The position numbers were made by a program, and so were the translations under genes. Positions 1 through 5,512 of a stretch of 24,939 nt of DNA are shown piece by piece. Each line of letters begins with the position of its first letter. The stretch's first letter is position 1. The notes below the pieces were generated by a model. It ran no database searches and had not been told where the DNA came from. It saw only the letters and a program-made list of their open reading frames with translations. Source of the stretch: a virus; the IMG/VR virus record IMGVR_UViG_3300046534_000828, positions 1 to 24,939 of that record, one strand, 5' to 3'.

Positions 1-289
1 GGCGGTAGCAGCCCCCAAATGGCCATCAACATGCCGATGCCGCAGCAATTGGCAGCACAGCCCCGAACCCGGCAGTGGGTGACCGGCCAGAGAAGCCACC
101 CGTGCAGGTGGCTACCCAGTTGGCACCTACTCAGAAGTCAGAACTTTGGAAGAAGTCAAAATTGTCAATAAACTATATGAGATAGTAACGAACCACCCAG
201 AAGGCGAGCGAGGCTATCTCCGGATGATTGACGAAGGCGACGGCGAGCTTGTCGCTAAGATATTCCGAGAAGCTAAGACGCCCGAATAA
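1..289 (+). CDS. Tandem paralog copy 1, 5'-partial, interrupted reading frame
   Basis: The gene enters from outside the window and ends at TAA 287-289. The frame starting at base 2 encodes AVAAP at its left end and a well-formed C-terminus (HPEGERGYLRMIDEGDGE, then VAKIFREAKTPE) at its right end, but carries an in-frame TGA at 80-82. The +1 frame is more protein-like in the middle, reading STAPNPAVGDRPEKPPVQVA. Copy 2 (294-623) shows exactly the same frame pattern. The gene therefore appears to need either UGA readthrough, or a +1 shift near the C run at 12-16 and a compensating -1 shift near 143-150. No family is recognised. Differences between the copies in the C-terminal part fall largely at third codon positions, which argues for selection on protein rather than for decay. 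Consensus sequence error is an alternative that cannot be excluded. Confidence 0.45.
94..113 (+). promoter_or_regulatory. Hairpin 11 nt after the in-frame TGA, copy 1
   Basis: AGCCACC (94-100) pairs perfectly with GGTGGCT (107-113) around the six-base loop CGTGCA. It begins 11 nucleotides after the TGA at 80-82. Placement resembles that of RNA elements that stimulate recoding, but no such role is proven. Confidence 0.45.
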
Positions 290-293
290 CACC

Positions 294-623
294 ATGAATC
301 AAGAAATTGAAATAACCAACGAAATGCTGGAAGCTGCCGCCGTCGCAGCCCCCAACTGGCCTGAAAACCGCCGGTGTCATCTGGACTGGCAACACAGCCC
401 CAAACCCGGCTGTGGGTGACCGGCCAGAGAGGCCGCCCGTGCAGGTGGCTACCCAGTTGGGAACATTCCAGAAGTCGGAACTGATGAAGAAGCTGAAATC
501 GTCTTCAAGCTGGAGAATATAGTGAGTGCCCACCCAGAAGGGGGGAGCTACACACGGATGATCGACGAAGGCAAAGGTGAGGATGTCGCTAAGATATTCA
601 GGGAGGCTAAAACAGAAGAATAG
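294..623 (+). CDS. Tandem paralog copy 2, interrupted reading frame
   Basis: It starts at ATG 294 (MNQEIEITNEMLEAAAVAAP), four bases after the stop of copy 1, without a Shine-Dalgarno site, and ends at TAG 621-623. The start frame contains an in-frame TGA at 417-419. The same frame resumes after the TGA with DEEAEIVFKLENIVSAHPEG and ends DVAKIFREAKTEE. The +1 frame reads TGNTAPNPAVGDRPERPP then VQVATQL in the middle, and is the more natural coding frame there. If translated as one chain with two shifts, the product would be about 110 residues. Function is unknown. The post-TGA segment has no in-frame ATG until 'RMIDEG', so it is unlikely to be an independent gene. It could instead be two short ORFs, or a decayed gene duplicated after decay. 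Confidence 0.5.
431..450 (+). promoter_or_regulatory. Hairpin 11 nt after the in-frame TGA, copy 2
   Basis: GGCCGCC (431-437) pairs with GGTGGCT (444-450) using two G-U wobbles, with the same CGTGCA loop and the same 11-nt distance from the TGA at 417-419. Both substitutions relative to copy 1 are A to G changes that keep the pairing. Confidence 0.45.
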
Positions 624-640
624 CACTACAACACACCCCC

Positions 641-670
641 GCCCGGTCCTTCAATGGGCCGGGCATTTCT
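641..670 (+). terminator. Probable intrinsic terminator
   Basis: GCCCGGTCC (641-649) pairs with GGGCCGGGC (656-664) over nine base pairs, one of them G-U, around the loop TTCAAT. It is followed by ATTTCT, a short and weak T tract. It lies between the interrupted paralog pair and the gene starting at 677, only 12 bases before that ATG. Downstream genes would then depend on leaky termination, antitermination or an unseen promoter. Confidence 0.7.
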
Positions 671-676
671 GGTGCC

Positions 677-865
677 ATGAAACACGACAAAGACGTGCCC
701 CCGATTGAAGTCTACGAGGCGGCTGAGATACTAAATAACTACTTCCTAAAGCAACGCAATGAACGCGAATGGGAGTTCTCACATGTCGCCAGCAGGTTGC
801 TAGTGTTTAAACTTCAACGTGAAGTGAGAGCACTTAAGTTTCAAATCAAACAACTAACAAACTAA
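677..865 (+). CDS. Hypothetical protein, 62 aa
   Basis: A small charged protein with no recognised family. The C-terminal half (about residues 38-60) is rich in K, R, L and Q with helix-like spacing and could form a short coiled coil. There is no signal peptide and no cysteine. The ATG sits just behind the hairpin at 641-664 and has no Shine-Dalgarno site. Its stop TAA shares a base with the next ATG (TAATG, 863-867), which suggests translational coupling. It is more AT-rich than the polymerase gene that follows. Confidence 0.6.
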   Translation: MKHDKDVPPIEVYEAAEILNNYFLKQRNEREWEFSHVASRLLVFKLQREVRALKFQIKQLTN

Positions 866-1152
866 TGTCCGAAATACCAATAATTAAAATAGAGCTTGAA
901 AGTATGCGGCAGACTATGTGTCATGCTTTCAGTAAACAGTTGTTAAACCTCGACGAGCAATTCAAGGTAGCAGTTGAAAATGCTACCAAACCTGAAGCAA
1001 TACAAAAGCTGTTAAATGCAAAGGCACATGAGTATATTCATGAATCAATTAACCAAGAAGTGAAACATTACTTTTTATATGGTGATGGTTTGTTAGCAAT
1101 CAAAGAACAAGTAAGAAAAAAGCTAGACGAAGAACTTGAAACACCAAACTAA
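865..1152 (+). CDS. Hypothetical protein, 95 aa
   Basis: A predicted mostly helical, soluble protein with no recognised family. It has a single cysteine (C19), and its C-terminus is highly charged (EQVRKKLDEELETPN). Its start overlaps the previous stop and its own stop overlaps the polymerase start, both as TAATG, so it is probably translated as part of one coupled unit. AT-rich codons (aaa, gaa, att, tta) distinguish it from the polymerase gene, hinting at a different origin. Its position directly upstream of the polymerase suggests a replication-associated role, but nothing in the sequence shows this. Confidence 0.65.
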   Translation: MSEIPIIKIELESMRQTMCHAFSKQLLNLDEQFKVAVENATKPEAIQKLLNAKAHEYIHESINQEVKHYFLYGDGLLAIKEQVRKKLDEELETPN

Positions 1153-3698
1153 TGTCCGAAGAACCAGAATTCAACCTAGACAACTTCTCCTTCAAACAAG
1201 AGAACCTAACCTCCACGCCTACTGTCCCTAACCGTCCGCCTACCTCACCTGCCCCATACAAAATCGCCTTCATTGACGAGTGGCCAGGTCCCGACGACTT
1301 CTCCTCGGGCATCGCGTTCACAGGTCGCGCAGGCAACGTACTAACCTCAGTCCTAACGCAACTAGGCGTCTTGTCCTCCGCGTGTTTCTACGGCTACGCC
1401 TACAACGCCGAAGTCAAGTTCCCTAAACGTTACCCTGACTGGCACTCCCTACAAGCCAACCGCTACCGCAACACCCTGCAAAAGGAGTTGAAAACTTTCA
1501 ACCCACACATCACAGTAATCATGGGTGACGCAGCGGCCAAAGGTCTAGGCATCATGAACAAGACCTCTGCCGCATGGCGGGGCAGTGTGTTTAAGTGTGA
1601 CGACCTAGACTCACCACTACTAGGCCGCAAGTGTATGATCGTCCAACACCCACTCATCATCATGAAACAATACGCATTCATGCCTTTGTTTCTCATGGAC
1701 TTGAGTCGTGCCAAACAACAAGGCACAAGTAAGGAACTCCCTGACCGCCGCAAGGACTATGCAGTAGACTTGTCATGTGGTGTGGTAGTACAAAAACTCC
1801 AACGCCTACGAGAGGAACAAAAGCTAGTCTCCATGGACATTGAAGGATACGTGAACAACGTCACGTGTATATCATTCACCAACACCGAGGGTGAGGCATT
1901 CATCGTTGACCTGTTATCGTGTTCACTCACAGAAGAGAAGATCTTACTCAAGGCCATCTCAGAACTATGCTACGATAAACTTGTACCTAAGGTCCTACAG
2001 AACTCCCTTTACGACTCCTTCGTACTAGCCTACACCTACAACATAGTCATTCGTAACATCCAGCACGACACAATGCTATCAGGTTGGGAGATCTACCCTG
2101 AACTACCCAAGGGCCTAGGCACGTTGACATCTATCTGGACCACTCATCCTTACTACAAGTCGGACAGAAAGATCAATGACAAGCTCACGCACCACAGGTA
2201 TTGTTGCACCGACTCCGACGTGACCCTTGAGATCTCAAAGGCACACCAGAAGAACCTAACCGGTCCTGCGCTCGAGCATTATAACTTCAACTTAAGTATG
2301 TTAGCCCCGCTCCTGTTCGCACAACTCAAAGGCATGAAGTACGACGGGGACAAGGCCAAGCAAATGTTAGGCCAGGTCAGTGTCCGCATGGACGAGATTC
2401 AGAACCGCCTCAACAATAGCACCTTCGACGGACGAGAGTTGAACATCAACTCACCTAAACAGATGCAGAACTTCCTATACAAAGAGAAGTCCCTGCCGAC
2501 TCAGTTCAAGATGCTAGCCGGTCGTGTGACTAACACACCCACCACTGACGTGAAGGCTTTGTTGAAACTCAACCGCAAGTTCGAGGAGCTATACCTGAGC
2601 GACATACTTCTCATGCGGAAGTTAGAAAAGCAACGACAAGGGTTGAACATGACTCACGACACGGATGGCCGAGTGCGGTGTAGCTACAACGTCGTGGGCA
2701 CTGACACAGGCAGACTAAGTTGCAGTAAATCCGCACATGGTACAGGCACGAACCTAACCACTATCCCTAAGGCATTCAGGAGTCTTTACCTAGCAGACGA
2801 GGGACACTACTTCTTCCAGTGTGACTTGGCAGGTGCCGACGGTTGGACAGTGGCCGCACACAGTAAGGCGTTAGGCGATCCGACTATGATCGACGACTAC
2901 AACTTCGGACTAAAGCCCGCCAAGATTATCGCGCTCCTATACAACCACGGACCCGAAGTCAACAAGTGGTCCCGTGACAAGATCCTCGAAGAAAGCAAGG
3001 CAATCGGCGATGGTTGGTTATACTTCTCTTCCAAGCAGGTGCAGCACGGCGGCAACTACGGACTAGGGGTAAGGGCAATGAGTGAGAACATCATGCTCCA
3101 AAGCTACAAGCGTAACAACGAGATGATTCTGGTGACGCCTAGTACGTGTCAGCAACTCAAAGACTTGTATCTCATCCATCGATACCCAGGAGTGATCCAG
3201 TGGCAGAATAGAATCAAGTACCAGTTCAGCAATGCACGTGGGTACCCTGAGATGAGCAGTGCGAGCGGACACACTAGAAGGTTCCTTGGAAGGAAGAAAG
3301 AGAACAGTACGCATCAAGCCGCGTATAGTCAAGAGCCTCAGATCAACACCACGTATGCGACTAACCTTGCGATTGTGAACATGTGGAATGATCCTGAGAA
3401 CAGGATTAAAGAAGCCGAAGAGTTTTCTCATGGATTCAAGTACACGACTCTGGATGGAAGCATACATACCACTACTAAGAACCATGAATTCAAAAGTGTG
3501 GGTGGGTTGCTCATCGAACCACTCCACCAAGTTCACGACGCCGCGTGCGGTCAGTTCCCTAAAGACCTACAGGTATGGGCGTGCAAGAAGATACGAAGTT
3601 ACTTCGACAATGAACTCAACATCGCGGGTACCAAGATGGTTATCCCGTTCGACGGAGAGTATGGCCGGAGTTGGGGAGAGATGGATAAACCACTATAA
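1152..3698 (+). CDS. Family A DNA polymerase with N-terminal uracil-DNA-glycosylase-like domain
   Basis: An 848-aa phage replicative polymerase. Residues ~36-190 match the layout of family 4/5 uracil-DNA glycosylases: FTGRAGNVL (56-64), MGDAAAKGLG (124-133), WRGSVF (142-147) and HPLII (166-170). A 3'-5' exonuclease domain follows, with DIE (229-231), QNSLYD (283-288) and Y350xxxD354. The polymerase domain has TDTGRLS (517-523), motif A CDLAGADGW (557-565, D558), motif B QHGGNYGLG (631-639) and motif C VHDA (794-797). Compared with Pol I, motif A lacks the usual steric-gate glutamate (D563 lies near its place), H632 lies where a lysine is usual, and motif C ends HDA instead of HDE. The start overlaps the upstream stop (TAATG). 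The role is genome replication, possibly coupled to uracil recognition; whether the glycosylase fold is active is unknown. Confidence 0.95.
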   Translation: MSEEPEFNLDNFSFKQENLTSTPTVPNRPPTSPAPYKIAFIDEWPGPDDFSSGIAFTGRAGNVLTSVLTQLGVLSSACFYGYAYNAEVKFPKRYPDWHSLQANRYRNTLQKELKTFNPHITVIMGDAAAKGLGIMNKTSAAWRGSVFKCDDLDSPLLGRKCMIVQHPLIIMKQYAFMPLFLMDLSRAKQQGTSKELPDRRKDYAVDLSCGVVVQKLQRLREEQKLVSMDIEGYVNNVTCISFTNTEGEAFIVDLLSCSLTEEKILLKAISELCYDKLVPKVLQNSLYDSFVLAYTYNIVIRNIQHDTMLSGWEIYPELPKGLGTLTSIWTTHPYYKSDRKINDKLTHHRYCCTDSDVTLEISKAHQKNLTGPALEHYNFNLSMLAPLLFAQLKGMKYDGDKAKQMLGQVSVRMDEIQNRLNNSTFDGRELNINSPKQMQNFLYKEKSLPTQFKMLAGRVTNTPTTDVKALLKLNRKFEELYLSDILLMRKLEKQRQGLNMTHDTDGRVRCSYNVVGTDTGRLSCSKSAHGTGTNLTTIPKAFRSLYLADEGHYFFQCDLAGADGWTVAAHSKALGDPTMIDDYNFGLKPAKIIALLYNHGPEVNKWSRDKILEESKAIGDGWLYFSSKQVQHGGNYGLGVRAMSENIMLQSYKRNNEMILVTPSTCQQLKDLYLIHRYPGVIQWQNRIKYQFSNARGYPEMSSASGHTRRFLGRKKENSTHQAAYSQEPQINTTYATNLAIVNMWNDPENRIKEAEEFSHGFKYTTLDGSIHTTTKNHEFKSVGGLLIEPLHQVHDAACGQFPKDLQVWACKKIRSYFDNELNIAGTKMVIPFDGEYGRSWGEMDKPL

Positions 3699-3702
3699 TA
3701 TT

Positions 3703-3915
3703 ATGATACAAAGACTACTAGATATGGGGTTCGGCTTCGCGCTGCACCTGAAGAATGGCGGGGAGTTACACGTGAGAGTGAGGTTCAAGAACAGGGAGCA
3801 ACGAACTTGTTTTAAGAAGGGTACTGACATAGATGCAGCCATGGTTGAATCGGCTACGAATTTAGCTGACGCGTTCCCGCATTTGGTCGATCCGAAAGAT
3901 GTGAGTAATGTTTGA
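3703..3915 (+). CDS. Hypothetical protein, 70 aa
   Basis: It starts at ATG 3703, four bases after the polymerase stop. A longer upstream extension in the same frame would only shadow the polymerase gene. The protein is small and soluble, with alternating hydrophobic and charged residues (LHVRVRFKN) suggesting a short beta hairpin, then a helix (AAMVESATNLADAF). No family is recognised. Its TGA stop (3913-3915) lies inside the -35 box of the promoter at 3912-3940, so the operon appears to be divided here into an upstream part and a separately driven downstream part. Confidence 0.6.
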   Translation: MIQRLLDMGFGFALHLKNGGELHVRVRFKNREQRTCFKKGTDIDAAMVESATNLADAFPHLVDPKDVSNV

Positions 3916-3940
3916 CATTTGCCGCTAGCAAGCTTATACT
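3912..3940 (+). promoter_or_regulatory. Near-consensus sigma70-type promoter
   Basis: TTGACA (3912-3917), a spacer of exactly 17 bases, then TATACT (3935-3940), one mismatch from TATAAT. Transcription would be expected to start around 3946-3949, only a few bases before ATG 3951, giving a leaderless or nearly leaderless message. The spacer contains one GCTAGC (3924-3929). It is the only promoter this good that I found in the window, and it would drive 3951-6792. Confidence 0.8.
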
Positions 3941-3950
3941 CTTATTCGAT

Positions 3951-4331
3951 ATGGCTCCTCTAATCATTCATCTAAGCTCCGCTAGCATCAAGCTAGCGCC
4001 CGCAATCCCTATTCACGCTCATTGCAGCGATTCCCGAAACTACAAAACCGCAATCCAATCCGCCCTACACACCGCAGCACTCAACCAACCAGTGCCAACA
4101 ATTGGCTTCCAACACCTAGCCCCGTCCGCTATACCATACATCCTAACCATGGTCAACCATTACAAACTAGACATCTACCTATCATGCTCCATAACAAAAC
4201 AAAATGTAACTTCTGTGAAAGCCGCCTCACTTATGTTAAAGATTCCAGAGTTAACAAAGCTGGTCACAGACGCCGAAGAAGGTTTTGCCTCGAATGCAAC
4301 CGACGATGGTCTACCGTCGAACTTCCTCTAA
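3951..4331 (+). CDS. Hypothetical protein, 126 aa, 3' end overlapped by the next gene
   Basis: ATG 3951 lies about 10 bases after the -10 box, so translation probably begins on a leaderless message; TTG 3912 in the same frame is inside the promoter and unlikely as a start. Codon choice from 3951 to about 4190 (tac, atc, cta, acc, aac) matches the neighbouring genes, so this part looks genuinely coding. The last 148 bases overlap the NrdR-like gene in another frame, and codon use there favours the other frame. The C-terminal ~49 residues may therefore be incidental. The protein is hydrophobic to neutral, with no recognised motif and no clear membrane helix. Its position as first gene after a strong promoter would suit a regulator or host-takeover protein, but that is a guess. 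Confidence 0.55.
   Translation: MAPLIIHLSSASIKLAPAIPIHAHCSDSRNYKTAIQSALHTAALNQPVPTIGFQHLAPSAIPYILTMVNHYKLDIYLSCSITKQNVTSVKAASLMLKIPELTKLVTDAEEGFASNATDDGLPSNFL
3980..3998 (+). promoter_or_regulatory. GCTAGC inverted pair, operator candidate
   Basis: Two GCTAGC palindromes (3981-3986 and 3992-3997), 11 bases apart centre to centre, form a seven-base-pair stem with the loop ATCAA. A third GCTAGC sits in the promoter spacer at 3924-3929. CCGCTAGCAAGCT (3922-3934) and CCGCTAGCATCAAGCT (3979-3994) are close repeats on either side of the expected start point. A repressor or activator site is a reasonable inference; no cognate protein is known. Confidence 0.4.
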
Positions 4332-4384
4332 CTGACTACAACAAGCTGTCAAAAATCATCAACAAACTTACTGAACTACTATGA
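4184..4384 (+). CDS. NrdR-like zinc-ribbon protein, 66 aa
   Basis: The protein carries CNFC (8-11), KDSRVNKAGHRRRRRFCLEC (19-38) and a WSTVE tail. This is the spacing and sequence style of the N-terminal zinc ribbon of the repressor NrdR (CxxC, DSR, a basic RRRR stretch, CLxC, then FTTxE). The ATP-cone domain that makes up the rest of NrdR is absent, so it cannot be a full NrdR. A small DNA- or RNA-binding zinc protein is the best reading; control of nucleotide-metabolism genes is only suggested by homology. The start at ATG 4184 is chosen because the ribbon begins just after it and upstream sequence in this frame does not look coding. Its TGA overlaps the ligase ATG (ATGA, 4381-4384). Confidence 0.7.
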   Translation: MLHNKTKCNFCESRLTYVKDSRVNKAGHRRRRRFCLECNRRWSTVELPLTDYNKLSKIINKLTELL

Positions 4385-5241
4385 ACTTCCCACCTATCAC
4401 CCTCATCAAACCAATGAAGGCCCACAAGTACAACCCCGTAAAGGTCGTACGCCCTGGCTTCCTTCAACCAAAACTCAACGGCCTTCGTGCCTTATGGAAC
4501 GGTGTCACACTCAACAGCTACAACTTAGAAGAGTGGCACCCGAGTGTACTCCACCACATCACCACTGCCCTATACGACCTAGGACTCTCCGACATACTTG
4601 TTGACGGTGAGCTCTACACTCACGGACAATCCCTACAGTGGATCAACTCCCGCGCAAGTATCAACCGGAAACGTACCCACAAGGAATCACACCTAGTACA
4701 ATTTCATATCTTCGACGTGGTTTCCACCTCACCCTTCAAGGACCGTGTGAACATTCTCAAACACATCGAGCGTGCTCTCATGAACAACCCTGACTTACCC
4801 ATACGTGTTTGTCCTACCTACGAGTTCACCTCAGAGCACGATGAGAATACGATCTTTAAGTTATGTCGTAAGGAAGGGTATGAGGGTATGATCTACCGGC
4901 AACCTGACGAGGAGTATGGTCGCCTAGCGAACTGCGGGAATAAAGAAAATCGTTGGTGGAAGCTAATGAAACGCAAGTTCTGGGAAGACATGGATGCTGA
5001 GATCGTGGAGTGTATTGAAGGGAAAGGTAAGTTCACAGGAAGCCTAGGCGCGTTTCGATGCGAGGGCGAGAACGGCTCTACCTTTCAAGTCGGCACAGGC
5101 GAGGCACTTACCCACGAGATGCGCCAACAGTACTGGAATAGACGAGAGAGTCTTATCGGTAAGAAATGCAAGGTGGTTTATGAGATGCTGAGTGATAGTA
5201 AGGTGCCACTGAAACCAGTAGTGGAAGTTGTGTATGAGTGA
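4381..5241 (+). CDS. ATP-dependent DNA ligase
   Basis: A 286-aa compact phage ligase that seals nicks during replication and repair. The adenylation motif is QPKLNGLRA (29-37), with K31 as the expected AMP-linked lysine; it reads KLNG rather than the usual KxDG. VDGELY (74-79) supplies the conserved glutamate. EGYEGMIYR is the motif IV region and WWKLMKRKF the motif V region. A C-terminal OB-fold-like segment follows (MDAEIVECIEGKGKFTG). The length is near that of minimal ligases. The start overlaps the previous stop (ATGA) and the end overlaps the next gene by eight bases. It belongs with the polymerase and ATPase in the replication set. An RNA ligase or capping-type nucleotidyltransferase is less likely given the OB domain. 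Confidence 0.9.
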   Translation: MNFPPITLIKPMKAHKYNPVKVVRPGFLQPKLNGLRALWNGVTLNSYNLEEWHPSVLHHITTALYDLGLSDILVDGELYTHGQSLQWINSRASINRKRTHKESHLVQFHIFDVVSTSPFKDRVNILKHIERALMNNPDLPIRVCPTYEFTSEHDENTIFKLCRKEGYEGMIYRQPDEEYGRLANCGNKENRWWKLMKRKFWEDMDAEIVECIEGKGKFTGSLGAFRCEGENGSTFQVGTGEALTHEMRQQYWNRRESLIGKKCKVVYEMLSDSKVPLKPVVEVVYE

Positions 5242-5512
5242 GCCACTACCAGCAGATAAATACGACCCAGACACTTTGATGGAGTACAAAGAATGGAAAG
5301 ATGCAGGCTACTGCGTGATGAAAGGAATGAAGTCACGATGCAGAGATGCCGCAGGTGCGTGCTTGTTCAGTGCTGATCAGGTTACTGAGTTAAAACCCAG
5401 GACCAAATACAGTATGACAAACACTGCGCTTGAACAAAGAATGAGTGAACAGGCTTACTCACAAAACATCAACAACTTTGACGACATAGAAGTCGAGCAT
5501 TACAACTCATGA
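5234..5512 (+). CDS. Hypothetical protein, 92 aa
   Basis: I chose ATG 5234 over the upstream TTG 5228; the ATG overlaps the ligase stop by eight bases. The protein is acidic and soluble, with three cysteines near C28, C36 and C44 that could be structural, but no recognised zinc-finger spacing. The C-terminus is polar and probably disordered (SQNINNFDDIEVEHYNS). Its TGA overlaps the next ATG (ATGA, 5509-5512). Being wedged between ligase and ATPase in a coupled operon suggests a replication accessory role, which is inference only. Confidence 0.65.
   Translation: MSEPLPADKYDPDTLMEYKEWKDAGYCVMKGMKSRCRDAAGACLFSADQVTELKPRTKYSMTNTALEQRMSEQAYSQNINNFDDIEVEHYNS

Larger units (their letters stand above)
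1..623 (+). repeat. Tandem duplication, unit about 337 bp
   Basis: Bases 2-289 align with 339-623 at an offset of 337 bases, falling to 334 near the end because of one codon-sized gap. Most of the unit has clearly diverged, but 75-123 and 412-460 match at 47 of 49 positions. Copy 1 probably extends upstream of the window, so there may be further copies there. Confidence 0.85.

Noticed and set aside
80-113. Selenocysteine insertion element
   Set aside because: The 11-nt distance and hairpin fit, but the loop lacks the GGU-type sequence recognised by SelB, and a second frame codes better in this part.
80-419. Alternative genetic code in which TGA is a sense codon
   Set aside because: TGA ends several clear genes here, often as ATGA overlaps with the next start (4381-4384, 5509-5512, 20286-20289), so it is used as a normal stop.
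1-623. Diversity-generating retroelement template and variable repeat
   Set aside because: No reverse transcriptase in the window, and differences between copies are not limited to adenines.
273-626. 117-aa ORF on the minus strand across the duplicated gene
   Set aside because: Cys/Trp/Phe-rich shadow; plus-strand differences follow codon patterns of the plus-strand frames.
3063-3536. 157-aa minus-strand ORF inside the polymerase gene
   Set aside because: Antisense shadow of conserved polymerase motifs.
4190-4205. Classical -1 slippery heptamer joining the 3951 ORF to the zinc ribbon
   Set aside because: The ACAAAACAAAA stretch does not fit X XXY YYZ in the upstream frame, so an independent ATG at 4184 is more likely.
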